Origin: Tetragonia tetragonoides
Lineage: Eukaryota > Streptophyta > Magnoliopsida > Caryophyllales > Aizoaceae
Direction: 5' to 3'
Assembly: GCA_038025085.1 (NCBI GenBank)
Contig: CM076150.1
Location: forward strand, 2,638,001-2,702,000
Length of the DNA stretch: 64,000 bases
Part shown: piece after piece, positions 22,885-34,082 of the stretch
Layout: every line of letters starts with the position of its first letter
Numbering within the stretch: the stretch's first letter is position 1
Program-made: the position numbers and the translations under genes
Notes under the pieces: generated by a model
The model's input: the letters and a program-made list of their open reading frames with translations, nothing else
What the model was told of the DNA's origin: nothing
The model's database searches: none

Positions 22885-23186
22885 GGCTCTGTTTGATTCA
22901 CCTTAATTTTACTTAAATTCAGTTCAGTTCAGTCCAGTTCAGTTCAGTTGAGTTCATGTGTAACTTTATTACTCATATAACTTTTCATTCCGAAATAATT
23001 TCATGATGAAAATTATGTCATCGGAAAGATCTCAAAGCATACTTTCAAATGAGTCCAATATTGACTATGTTTGGACGAATTTTAAATGGTTAACGGTCAA
23101 GTACAAAAAATCAATTAAGTTCAGTTCAGTTCAATTCAGATCAGTTCAGTTCAGATCAGTTTTATCCAGGTGAATCAAACGGAGCC
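22885..23186 (+). mobile_element. Tourist-like (PIF/Harbinger) MITE
   Basis: 302 bp with terminal inverted repeats GGCTCTGTTTGATTCACCT / AGGTGAATCAAACGGAGCC and a TTA target duplication (22882-22884, 23187-23189). It landed inside the right target duplication of the preceding SINE. It contains (gttca)n pentamer runs. Confidence 0.85.
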
Positions 23187-23189
23187 TTA

Positions 23190-23910
23190 GTTATTCTTTA
23201 TAAATTTGACTTGTTTATCCATCTTGATTTTATCTCACACTTCACACAGTTTATGTAAATAATTCTATGTATGTATACTGATGAAATATACCTCATTAAA
23301 AAAATAAGGTTCTCAATGTGAGGCAAACTTGTTAAAAAAATTAGTTTATCTTTCAATTATTATGTAATTTCTTTACTTTATCGTTTATGTTTTCATTTGT
23401 TTTTTCCAATTCGAGCAAAATATTCTAGAAGTTTTAGCCATAGTATAACCTTTACAAATTAATAATGTTTGACCATATTATAAAAATTATTTAATTGATT
23501 AATTAATAATCTTATAATTTAAGAAGTATGTTCTTTCTAACCGTTTTATAATTTTATAAATGGGATGATTCGACCTGGCCCATTGTCCAGGCGTACTCTC
23601 AATGTCTGAGATCTCTCTTACATTTTCAGAAGTCACAGCTAATTAAAATTTTAAGTCATATGTAAACCTATTATCTCACCATATGAGACGGGTGCACATA
23701 AGTATTACTCCTATTTAGTTTTAAAGGAATCACTATAAAAATTATTTTTACTTTTTTTCTTTCCAATTAAAAAAATATTTTTGTTTGCAGAACAATCCCT
23801 TCCTCAAAAGTTAATTTTTTTTTATATCAAAAGAAAATGTGTGCATGTGTGTTTTGTACAATTATTAACATTATAGAAAATCATCCTCCTTGAGTGATTT
23901 AGCTAATTAA
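23190..23910. other. Non-coding flank upstream of DUF247 copy 1
   Basis: AT-rich single-copy-like sequence shared with 56424-57605 of the second duplication copy. No gene seen. Confidence 0.6.
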
Positions 23911-24152
23911 GGGCTTACACGGTCAGATCAGTTCAAGTGTCAATTTAGTGATTTGAAATTCAGTTAAATGATGTTTAGTTCAGTTTAGTGGTGCTGAGTT
24001 CAGAAACATACTTTTTGTCTCACATATCAAGTTGTGTTCAATTCAGTTCAGTTGTGTCCGGTTCAATTCAGTATGTAGTATCCAATTTAGTAATGTTGAA
24101 TTCAGTTCAGTTCAGTTCAGTTCTAGTAAGTTCAACTCTAACTAACGCACCC
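23911..24152 (+). mobile_element. Tourist-like MITE upstream of DUF247 copy 1
   Basis: Orthologous to the MITE at 57606-57853. The left terminal repeat was partly deleted; the right end CTAACGCACCC|TAA is retained. It carries many (gttca) pentamers. The insertion predates the duplication. Confidence 0.7.
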
Positions 24153-24208
24153 TAATTAAGCAAATCATTATGGACTAACTTCTTGGTGCTTTTTTTTTTT
24201 TTTTCTAG

Positions 24209-25632
24209 ATGGCACTGCCCGTGATATATAGAAGTAGCAAACAACAAAGTAATGATTTGGCAACCTCCATTAAAGATGATATAAGTCTTGTAGTGGCAAA
24301 CCTTCAACCAAGCTCTTGGAAAAAACGTTCCATCTATAGAGTTCCACGGTGCCTAAAAGGCCAGGGCAATGACAACGCTTATATTCCCCGTCTAGTCTCC
24401 TTAGGACCCTACCACCACGGTAACCCTGAACTAGAAAGCATGGAATTGCACAAACTTCGTGCCCTTGACTGCATGCTTAAGCGCACTGGTCAAGACATAA
24501 CCATGTACATCAATGCCATTAAAGAACTCGAGCACAAGGCTCGTGCTCGTTACGATGACCTTCCAGAGAAGTTTTCTAATAGTAATAGTGATGATTTTGT
24601 GAGAATGTTGCTTCTTGATGGTTGCTTTGTCGTCGAGCTTCTCTCAGCCTTTGAGCAATGTTCGTTTATAAAGCTTGGTTATGATGAAGATGATCCTCTT
24701 TTTTCTTTTCATAAGAACCACATATTAGATGTCATCTTAATGGACATGATATTGCTTGAGAATCAAATTCCGCTATTCATCCTCAAGCGGATATACCAAC
24801 TCCAATCACAAAACCAAGATGACAAAAACGTCGTAAAGCTAGTCCTTCACAACTTAAACCCTGGCTTGGTGATGGGAAGGAACCTAACAAAACAAGAAGA
24901 AGATAAGTTACAAGATTGTCTTCTTGATGATCAAGGCCATAGGGATTTACAAAATTGCCTAGATATAATTAAGGAAAGCCTCATTTATGGAAGCAGAAAA
25001 CATCCAAGGCCGAAAATTACCGGAAAAATTGTGGATCATCCGGAGAGACAAATGATCCCAAGTGTCACTGCATTGAAAGAGGCCGGGTTAAATTTAGGAA
25101 GCAAAAAAAGACGTTTCCATTTTGGGATATCAAATTCGAGAATGGAACTTTGGAGATACCTCAAATTGTGATAGTAGATGGATCAGAGTCCCTTTTTCTT
25201 AACCTCATTGCGTTCGAGCAATGTCATGTTCTCTCTCGAGACGCTCAAATTCTTCCCTACATTGCTTTAATGGATAACTTGGTTGACACTGCGACCGACG
25301 TAGCTGAACTCCATGATCAAGAGATAATTGTTCATACACTTGGTAGTGATGAAGAAGTTTCTAACCTCTTTAACCGTTTCGTTAAGGGAACTATCTTCTC
25401 TGTTGAAAGGGGTTGTTTTGTGCAACTATATGAGCAAGTGAATGACCATCATCACAAAGGGTGTAATCGATTGAAAGCTAACTTGAGGCACAATTATTTT
25501 AACACTCCTTGGTCAACTATTGCATTCATTGCTGCGATTTTTGGACTGATCTTGACTGTTGTGTCAACATATTGCGATATCAAGCAAGCTTATTTATTCA
25601 AGGATTTATTTAACAAAAAACACCACCATTAA
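24209..25632 (+). pseudogene. DUF247 protein gene, copy 1 (1-bp frameshift)
   Basis: Plant DUF247 (PF03140) membrane-associated protein of unknown biochemical role. Start MALPVIYRSSKQQ directly after a T-rich tract ending ctag, which may be a leader-intron acceptor. Family hallmarks in order: IYRVPRCLKG and YIPRLVSLGPYHHG (residues about 50-75), LLDGCFVVELL (about 135), DMILLENQIPLFIL (about 183). After the shift: NLIAFEQCH, TDVAELHDQEIIVHTLG, and a C-terminal transmembrane stretch TPWSTIAFIAAIFGLILTVV. Comparison with the second copy shows one base lost near 25084-25088 (ggccgggtt versus cgccagagtt). The first frame then runs to a stop at 25171 and the C-terminal third continues in another frame. 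Otherwise about 475 residues, normal for the family. Confidence 0.85.
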
Positions 25633-25743
25633 ATTGTGTAATAGTGTAGTCACCTTGTTGTGCAAAAAACAATAAAAAATTATTGTATTGATTTAATTTT
25701 ACGATTTGGTCCACACAAACTTAGGAAGAAATGTGTAACAGGG

Positions 25744-25777
25744 TAGCTACTGACATTCCCATATGACGACACATGAT
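25744..25777 (+). repeat. 34-bp templated filler identical to LTR sequence
   Basis: In the 3' flank of DUF247 copy 1 a 34-bp segment (tagctactgacattcccata...) is identical to 27104-27137 and 33491-33524, inside the two LTR copies nearby. The second duplication copy (59463 onward) instead has tagctaccttgtattaag, so the segment was inserted here at a tagctac microhomology. Confidence 0.85.
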
Positions 25778-25994
25778 TTATCTTTTTCTTTTGGAAATGT
25801 ATTTTTTTTATAAATTTATCTTGAGAAGAGATTATAAGATGTATAGTTGCCTTCTTGTATTAATAACCCTTTCAGTGTGTCTATATAATGATAACATGTA
25901 AAATAAAGAGAGAGATTGCATGCAATCTTCATTCAAAGTTTCAAACCCATGAGAAACTCTTATGTTTTTTGTAATCAGGACTCGCTTTTAAGGT

Positions 25995-27362
25995 TGATAG
26001 CCTCCGCAAGTAAACGGATTTTATCGGGTAGTATAAAAGATTATCGTATCTACAGGGAGCTAGTATATCCAAGTATTAAGTTTCCTCAAATGTAAAACAA
26101 GCTAAGCAGTTCGAACTGGATTTTTGTTATTTCAAACCAAGAAAATAAAGCGAATAAAATTACGAAAGTCTAGCAAGATAAAAAAATCTAGGGTTGACTT
26201 CACTTAACTAGATTACTTGATGCGATAGATAAACTCAACTAACATGCCAATGTCAATCGTTGCAAGGACGGATAAAGAAGCCTAAACCTTCTCTCGAAGC
26301 GATAAAGGCAAACTCAATACAAACATAACTACCTATTCTCATGGAGTCAAGTAACATCAAGAGCATGAAGAACGAAAATCAATCCAAAGCCCATAAGATA
26401 TTCTAATCTACTTTCGTGACTAGGCAATCAAGATGATTATTCGAAGTCCGACAATTAGTATTCCCCTTTCGATTTTATACTAATCATCCAAGTATTCAAA
26501 ACCCTCTTTCAATAACTAAGAACAACAATAAGCAAACAAATAATTATGTGCAACAATTCAACAAACATGCTAGCATCAATTTAACAAGACATCAAATAAT
26601 CCAAATTAAGTTTCACCAACCCTAGAATAAGAAGATTAGCTACTCATGATTAAAGAAACTAATAAGAAAATGATAAGAATCAAACTAAACATGAATTAGC
26701 AAATCCAAAGAAATAACAATCATAAACTAAAGATTGAAAACTAAAAGCAATTGAGAGGGGGAAGAGAGAGAGTAGGGATGAGAGATAAACCAAAAGCTTT
26801 AATTGAAATTGCCCAAAGCTTGAACTTGTTCTTCAAAATTGCAAGATAAAACTAGAGAATTTGAGAGTAATCTAAGTGCTTAATTTAAACTCTAAGCTAT
26901 TCTAATGGAGTAGAGAGAGATGATGGATAGAGTGTTAGTCCGAGAGATAAGAGGGAAGAGAAGCCCTTTTATAGGCCTATACACGTTTAATCTATTGGGA
27001 GAAAAGAAGAGGAAAGGTCTCTTGTCGATTGTGCATAAATCGCACAGGAGCATGATCGTGCTAACATAGGCATTATCATGCTTGCTCTTTTCTTCAAGAT
27101 CGTTAGCTACTGACATTCCCATATGACGACACATGATCATGCCTATTGGAAGCATGGTCATGCACTGTAGCAAACTCCAAAACCTCACGCTCCTAGCATC
27201 TCTTTTCATTCCAACTTCGATTCCAGCTTCTTTTCTTCTTCTCTTGACACTCCAAAGCCCATCTTGATTCCAATTGCACATTTGAGCTCCAAAATGATCC
27301 TAAAATCACATTAAATGCACAAACATACCAAAGTAGTGATCCTCATCATAAATGAATAAAAA
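25995..27362 (-). repeat. LTR copy A-left (minus orientation, truncated)
   Basis: Nearly identical to 32375-33723 (the 129-residue spurious ORFs in both differ at only three positions). It lacks the last about 115 bp of the right copy and is joined at about 27362 to an inverted LTR. It contains repeated agcatgatcgtgct-type palindromic motifs. Confidence 0.8.
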
Positions 27363-27365
27363 TCA

Positions 27366-28234
27366 CATTGTGTTCTCTAGTTTTATTTGCAATTGTGAAG
27401 AACAAGTTCAAGCTTTGGGCAATTTCAATTGAAACTTTTGGTTTATCTCTCATCCCTACTCTCTCTCTTCTCCCTCTCAATTGCTTTTAGTTTTAATCCA
27501 TGTTTATGATTGCTATTTCTTCGAGTTTGCTAGTTCATGTTTAGTTTACATCTTATCATTTGCTTAATAGTTTCTATAATCATGAGTAGCTAATTTTCTT
27601 ATTCTAGGGTTGATGTAGCTTAAATTTGGGTTATTTGATGTCTTGGTAAATTGATGCTAGCATGTTGTTTTATCGGTGCACATGATTATTTGTTTACTTA
27701 TTGTTATTCATAATTCTTGAAAGAGGGTTTTGAATACTTGGATGATTAGTATAAAATCTAAAGGGGAATGCTAATTGTCGGACTTCGAATAATCATCTTG
27801 ATTGCCTAATCACGAAAGTAGGTTAGAATATCTTGTGGGCTTTGGATTGATTTTCGTTCTTCATGCTCTTGATGTTACTTGACTCCATGAGAATAGGTAG
27901 TTAAGTTTAAATTGAGTTTGCCTTTATCGCTTCGAGAGAAGGTTTAGGCTTCTTTATCCGTCCTTGCAACGATTGACATTGACATGCTAGTTGAGTTTAT
28001 CTATCGCATCAAATAATCTAGTTAAGTGAAATCAACCCTAGATCTTTTTATCTAGCTAGACTCCCGTAATTTTATTCGCTTTATTTTCTTGGTTTGAAAC
28101 AACAAAAATCCAATTTGATTTGCTTAGCTTGTTATATATTTGAGAAAACTTAATACTTGGATATACTAGCTCCCTGTGGATACGATAATCTTTTATACTA
28201 CTCGATAAAATCCTTATACTTGCGGAGGCTATTA
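27366..28234 (+). repeat. 5' LTR of plus-oriented Athila-like element (5'-truncated)
   Basis: A reverse complement of copy A at roughly 90% identity, ending cttgcggaggctatta just before the primer-binding site. The start is lost at the inversion junction near 27362. Confidence 0.75.
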
Positions 28235-28240
28235 AGTTTT

Positions 28241-28258
28241 TGGCGCCGTTGCCGGGGA
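28241..28258 (+). other. Primer-binding site (tRNA-Asp type)
   Basis: TGGCGCCGTTGCCGGGGA is complementary to the 3' end of plant tRNA-Asp and is the usual priming site of Athila-type Gypsy elements. It lies 6 bp after the LTR end. Confidence 0.85.
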
Positions 28259-28336
28259 GCTTGGCATATTCCAATATTAGGAGTTTCTTGAATTAGCTAG
28301 ACTAAGCACTCGTGTCTTACTTGCTTTGATTTCTTC

Positions 28337-29320
28337 ATGTCTTCTTGGCATCATGGGGGATATGATTATTATAATTCAAGTATATATGGTTATACTGGTG
28401 ATAACTATGTGAATGCGAATGAATGTGATATGCCCAATGCCTCATATGATTGGAATGGATATGTTGGTTATAATTCTAATGAATGTCAATTTGATTACCA
28501 TTACCAAGGTGACCAATATGATCCTTATTTCCAGGACCACAATTTTGGTAATATGGGTTATCCTAATTCCTTCAATGGAGATTACCAAACTCCCTTGCCC
28601 CCTCATCAACCCAAGTCCAACTTGAAAACCTTTTTTGAGCAATTCATTGTGGAGCAACAAAAGATCAGTGAGGAGCAACAAGAATTAATAGACCAATTGT
28701 GCTCTAAAGTTGATTCGGTTGCCTCTCACTTTACAATGATAGAGGCTCAAATCAATTCCATGGATAATTTGTGTTCATCTAAAGATTGCATTGAGCATGA
28801 GGTTGTTAATGAGTTGGTTGAGAATAAGTTTGGCAATATTGAGCATCATCATTCACTTCCCCCCGAATTCATAAGCATGCCACTTTCAATAATTGTGCAT
28901 CCTCATATTAATCCCCATCTGGATAACTCGATTGGATATGCATATGTGAAATCCAATGATGTATTAGAGATTCATGATTCTTGTATGCATCGAGTTTATG
29001 AGCATATCATAGGTAACAAGTCTAACGAGATTTATGGGGATAATCATGATATTAGTATGTGGGAAGCTTCATCTTGCCATTTTGACTTTTCAAGGGCTTT
29101 TGACAAGTTAAAGAGGTCGTTGACTATTTATTATTTCTTTGTGATAATGATATCTAACTTGTGTTCTTTTGAGATGTTTGCAAGTGCCTTTGACAAAATG
29201 CTACGGGCATTAGCTAGTTATGATCAATTCATGGAGAGGATGATGAATGAAAGAAAAAGAAGAGCACCACCACTAGACCAATATGATTTGATGCACTCTT
29301 TTAGATGCAAGTCAAAATGA
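28337..29320 (+). CDS. Leader/gag-like ORF of non-autonomous Athila-like element
   Basis: Intact ORF of 327 residues, start MSSWHHGGYDYYNSS, 79 bp after the primer-binding site. The N-terminal about 90 residues are very rich in Tyr, Asn, Asp and Gly. Then a helical segment with coiled-coil character (FFEQFIVEQQKISEEQQELIDQ..., residues about 97-140) and an acidic, His-containing C-terminus. No zinc knuckle, protease or reverse transcriptase follows before the polypurine tract, so the element could only move in trans. The open frame in an otherwise coding-poor element suggests past selection. Function unknown; gag-like is inferred from position. Confidence 0.6.
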   Translation: MSSWHHGGYDYYNSSIYGYTGDNYVNANECDMPNASYDWNGYVGYNSNECQFDYHYQGDQYDPYFQDHNFGNMGYPNSFNGDYQTPLPPHQPKSNLKTFFEQFIVEQQKISEEQQELIDQLCSKVDSVASHFTMIEAQINSMDNLCSSKDCIEHEVVNELVENKFGNIEHHHSLPPEFISMPLSIIVHPHINPHLDNSIGYAYVKSNDVLEIHDSCMHRVYEHIIGNKSNEIYGDNHDISMWEASSCHFDFSRAFDKLKRSLTIYYFFVIMISNLCSFEMFASAFDKMLRALASYDQFMERMMNERKRRAPPLDQYDLMHSFRCKSK

Positions 29321-31021
29321 GTATTTAGGTGTGATGGTTTGAGCAATAACTAGTTGGCACATGAGCCAATAATTATTTTCCGATCCCTCCCTATCCGAGG
29401 GAGGCTCCGTGAGTTTTCTCTCCTCCCTTCCCCTCTATATGGTTGTCTTTTCTCACATTAGGGAAAATGTTTGTTTCAAGCTTGGAGAGATGATTTTGAT
29501 GATGATTTGTGAAATGTGAATTGCATTGCATATAGCATTTTTGTTTTTGTTTTTTTTTTAGATTAGTTTTTCAATTATTTTGTTTTTTTTTGTTCTTTTG
29601 CATATAGTTTAGGTTTTCATTTCGCATGCATTAAAAAAAAAACCAAAAAAATAGAAAAAAGAAAAATCCAAAAAAACATGTGAGATGTGATCCTTCGATG
29701 ATGATTATTGTTTTATTCAGAAAATCGAAAGGATTGACTCTTGTTCTTGTGACAATATGCTTGGCCTAAGTTTTACATAGCATGATTGCTGTTGCGATTC
29801 ATGGTTTGTGGCATGTATGATGATGACTCTTGAATGTTGCATAGTTGAGTTGGATAGACCAAATTGACCCGTGAGTTTTGAGCTTTGAAGGCTGTGCATC
29901 ACTACGGTCTTTTGTGTTTTTCATGTGTGAAACTCTCTCTTAATCATTGGTTTCTAGAACTCACCTTGGGGAGAGGCTTCTCAACCTCTCCGGAGAGAAT
30001 TCATTTCTCTTTTCTCTATTGAGTCCGCACTTGACATTGATTGAACGAGTATGATTGAGGCATTCTTTGAATTTCTAGCTCACTTAGCCAAATAAGCCTA
30101 CCTTGGCACTTTATCCTTTGGGAACCACTTTGAGCTTTGCCTATTCTTTGCTTTCACCCACATTACAAGCCTTTTGACCCGAAAAACCATGTTTACTCTT
30201 TCGTCATGAGACTTGTGGAGTAGGGATTAGCTTTGGAGTTTATAGTACATTTCACAATGTATAACTCTGTGGTTTGTGTAAGCTCTTGAAAGAATAGTTG
30301 AAATTCAAAGTTTGGTTCCGAAAAAAAAAATAGAAAAAGTTCAAACAAAAAAGAAAATAAATAAAATGAAAAAAAAGAAATAAAAAGGTTGAATTTTTGA
30401 AAGTTGTGCTTGAATGAAGAGTATTTCAAAAGAGTTTGGTGATATTGGTTAGATGTTACTTTTTGTTAGTCGGAGTTCCACATTGTTTACCTTCATGAAT
30501 GAGGTGAATTAATGATTTTTGCTCCACTAGTTTCATGACATCCTTACCCAACTATCCGAACAAATTTGTCCTACCCTTCACCTTAAGCCTACGTTACAAC
30601 CTTTGAAAGTCCTCTTGACTCGTTTAAATCAATTGTCCTTAGCAGAGGAGATGTGAGACGATTGGTGAGCATATGGTAAACCATGACTTTTGAGATGAGT
30701 ATTGAGAGAAACCCACTTTGATTGTCAATTTCAAACACATGAGTGTGAGTGTCCACTTACCTAAAGTGAGGGTCTTTCTACTTTGCTATGCTACATTCGA
30801 GAGTGGGTCTTGTGGTAAGTTTGGATGTTTTGGATCGCGATTACCTGATGTGCTATGTGAATTCGAACGGTTATGTCACTATTGTTTTTGACTTGGGTTA
30901 ATTTTTTTTTGGCCTTGTGATGTTGCTTTTGAAACTTTGTTTGAGAAGGTGACCTCTTGTCCTTTGTTTCCTGTCTCCTTTGTCTTGATGTGTTTTGCTT
31001 GGGGACAAGCAAAGACTTAAG
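29321..31021 (+). other. Non-coding interior of the Athila-like element
   Basis: 1.7 kb without pol domains. It contains A-rich patches (29630-29680, 30318-30390) and ends in the conserved gcttggggacaagcaaagacttaagcttgg block that precedes the 3' LTR in Athila-like elements. Confidence 0.65.
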
Positions 31022-31032
31022 CTTGGAGGAGT
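31022..31032 (+). other. Polypurine tract
   Basis: cttggaggagt immediately before the LTR start TGATGAGTGC. Confidence 0.7.
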
Positions 31033-31033
31033 T

Positions 31034-32373
31034 TGATGAGTGCGTAATTAGAGCTATTTTCCATGTGATAAACGCACTCATTTGATTTGTTTCATTATAA
31101 TTATATCACTTCTTTGTGAGATTTTATGATTATTGTGATAAAGATGACTACTTGGGGTATCTTTGCGTTTTGATGTGTTTTTAGGACATTTTGAGACCCT
31201 GAGGCTTGGTAGAGACTTTGGAGATGATTTGGAGTCACAATCGTCAAAGAAGAAGTCGAGGAAGACGCCTTAGAGAAAGCCAAGCGAGAAGAGAAGTGCA
31301 AAAATGAAGTTCAAGGCAAAATTGCACTTGCACAACCATGCAACTTCCAAGGCCAAACCTTGCATGACCATGCAAGTAAGTCAGTGAGCTCAAGAAGGGT
31401 TGCACGACCATGCAACTTTCCTTCATATTTTCCGCACGACCATGCAACCTGCCGGAAATCGAGAATTCAATTCGTGGCCTTTGCCATTCCTTTGGCTTTT
31501 CACTTGGATCCGACTAGAGACATTTTAGGGGGTTATAAAAGGAGAGAGAACTCATCTCTTTCATCATCTCTTATCATCCCATATTCTCTCAAACACTTTT
31601 ATGCTTTCTAGAATAGAATTCAAACATTGGTTTTGCTTTGTAATTTGAAGATTGAATTTGCACTTTCAAGCTTTCATCAAGTTCTTGGTTATCTATCAAT
31701 TGAAGTTTTCTTTGGGTATTTCTAATCCTTACTTTCTCTTCCCGTCTCTCTACTTCTTTTAGATTAATTTCAATATAGTCTATGAATGTTCTTGTTTTTG
31801 TTCTTGAATTCTAGTTCATTCATGCTTAATTTAGTTTTCATTGTTTGCTTGTTGTTCTTGAATACCATGAGTAGCTAAATTCCTCATCTAGGATTGATGT
31901 AGCCAAAGGTTAGTTCCTTGATGGCCTAATTTGTTTGATTAGCATGTTTTAGAATATTGTTGCGATCAATTGTTTGTGTGCTTATTTATTTGTTAGACGA
32001 CTAACTCATGTTCGAGAGAAACTTGTTAATTTTCGGAACTCAAACAATTGACAAGATTGCCTAATCACGAGAGTAGGTTAGAAAGTTTTGGGATGCTTTG
32101 GAATTGTTATAATCTTAATGCTCTTGATTTAACTTTATTCCATGAGAATAGGAATTTTGTTATTTTAAGTGTATCCTTTAACCGTCGAGAGACGGTTCTT
32201 GGTGTATTATAATTCCGTCCTTGCTTATATGTTCGATTTTATATGCTAGTTAGACTTATCGTTTGCATCAAGGAATTATAGTTGAGGTGAAGTCAATCCT
32301 AGACCTTTATTCTTGGTATTTTCATCATTATTAGATTGTGTTCTTAGTTGATAAATACAAGAACTACAAAAAC
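31034..32373 (+). repeat. 3' LTR of plus-oriented element, diverged subfamily
   Basis: Starts TGATGAGTGCG...CGCACTCAT, colinear with the other LTRs but strongly diverged. It carries four gca(c/t)(g/a)accatgcaa motifs (about 31327, 31357, 31403, 31431) and a TATA-like ggttataaaagg (about 31530). It is truncated at about 32373 where LTR copy A-right begins. Confidence 0.7.
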
Positions 32374-32374
32374 T

Positions 32375-33837
32375 TGATAGCCTCCGCAAATATACGGATT
32401 TTATCGAGTAGTATAAAAGATTATCGTATCCACGGGGAGCTAGTATATCCAAGTATTAAGTTTTCTCAAATGTAAAACAAGCTAAGCAGTTCGAATTGGA
32501 TTTTTGTTGTTTCAAACCAAGAAAATAAAGCGAATAAAATTACGAGAGTCTAGCAAGATAAAAAAAAAAAAAAAAACTAGGATTGACTTCACTTAACTAG
32601 ATTACTTGATACGATAGATAAACTCAACTAACATGCCAATGTCAATCGTTGAAAGGACGGATAAAGAAGCTTAAACCTTCTCTCGAAGCAATAAAGGCAA
32701 ACTCAATGCAAACTTAACTACCTATTCTCATGGAGTCAAGTAACATCAAGAGCATGAAGAACGAAAATCAATCCAAAGCCCACAAGATATTCTAATCTAC
32801 TTTCGTGATTAGGCAATCAAGATGATTATTCGAAGTCCGACAATTCTTATTCCCCTTTCGAGCTTATACTAATCATCCAAGTATTCAAAACCCTCTTTCA
32901 AGAACTAAGAATAACAATAAGCAAACAAATAATCATGTGCAACAATTCAACAAACATGCTAGTATCAATTTATCAAGATCAAATAATCCAAATTAAGTTT
33001 CATCAACCCTAGAATAAGAAGATTAGCTACTCATGATTAAAGAAACTAATAAGCAAATGATAAGAATCAAACTAAACATGAATTAGCAAATCCAAAGAAA
33101 TAACAATCATAAACTAAAGATTGAAAACTAAAAGCAATTGAGAGGGGGAAGAGAGAGAGTAGGGATGAGAGATAAACCAAAAGCTTCAATTGAAATTGCC
33201 CAAAGCTTGAACTTGTTCTTCAAAATTGCAAGATAAAACTAGAGAATTTGTGAGTAATCTAAGTGCTTAATTTAAACTCTAAGCTATTCTAATGGAGTAG
33301 AGAGAGATGATGGATAGAGTGTTAGTCCGAGAGATAAGAGGGGAGAGAAGCCCTTTTATAGGCCTATACACGTTTAATCTATTGGGAGAAAAGAAGAGGA
33401 AAGGTCTCTTGTCGATTGTGCATAAATCGCACAGGAGCATGATCGTGCTAACATAGGCATGATCGTGCTTGCTCTTTTCTTCAAGATCGTTAGCTACTGA
33501 CATTCCCATATGACGACACATGATTATGCCTATTGGAAGCATGGTCATGCACTGTAGCAAACTCCAAAACCTCACGCTCCTAGCATCTCTTTTCATTCCA
33601 ACTTCGATTCCAGCTTCTTTTCTTCTTCGCTTGACACTCCAAAGCCCATCTTGATTCCAATTGCACATTTGAGCTCCAAAATGATCCTAAAATCACATTA
33701 AATGCACAAACATACCAAACTAATGATCCTCATCATAAATGAATAAAAATCCAATTATAAACGAGAATACTCTCACAAATATAGGACGGATGAGTGCATA
33801 TATACAATGAAAATCAACACTATTTAGGCACTCATCA
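32375..33837 (-). repeat. LTR copy A-right (minus orientation, full length)
   Basis: 1463 bp, TGATAGCCTCC...GGCACTCATCA on the plus strand. It is the complete partner of 25995-27362 and is followed by AGGGT. Confidence 0.85.
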
Positions 33838-33897
33838 AGGGTTAAATGTAGGTAAGTACGTAATTCCTTCCATGTCTTTTTTTCTATTTCGTCATAT

Positions 33898-34082
33898 TTT
33901 TTTTTGGTTTAACCACAAGTTCACCTAAGCCATTTGGGCCAAGACTAGTCTTGTTCGCACCAGGTCGGTCCACGAACGGGTAAAGTGCTCCCACTAAGTA
34001 GTTTTTCCATTCACAAGATTCAAACCCATGACCTTGCTTAAGGGATAAGAGTGCTGAACCACTCACACCAACCACTTATTGG
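33898..34082 (-). mobile_element. tRNA-derived SINE, family 2
   Basis: Minus-strand SINE (head ggttggtgtgagtggttcagc, B-box-like gggtttgaatcttg, tail aaccaaaaaaaaa). The 17-bp target duplication TTTCTATTTCGTCATAT is at 33881-33897 and 34083-34099; the empty site is near 61427-61443. The same family occurs at 46419-46587. Confidence 0.85.

Larger units (their letters stand above)
25995..33837. mobile_element. Composite of Athila-like LTR retroelements in opposite orientation
   Basis: Outer borders TGATAG...CATCA are flanked by 5-bp AAGGT (25990-25994) and AGGGT (33838-33842). The empty site is present in the second duplication copy (ctcgctttcacggttaaatg, about 61377). Both ends are minus-oriented LTR copies. 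The interior is a plus-oriented element with LTR, primer-binding site, gag-like ORF, polypurine tract and a diverged 3' LTR. No polymerase domains are present. Confidence 0.8.

Noticed and set aside
24209..25171. Treating DUF247 copy 1 as a complete short protein
   Set aside because: Comparison with copy 2 shows a single-base loss; the conserved C-terminal third follows immediately in another frame.
26892..33668. Two identical-looking 129-residue minus ORFs (26892-27281, 33279-33668)
   Set aside because: They fall within the LTR copies; identity reflects LTR duplication, not genes.
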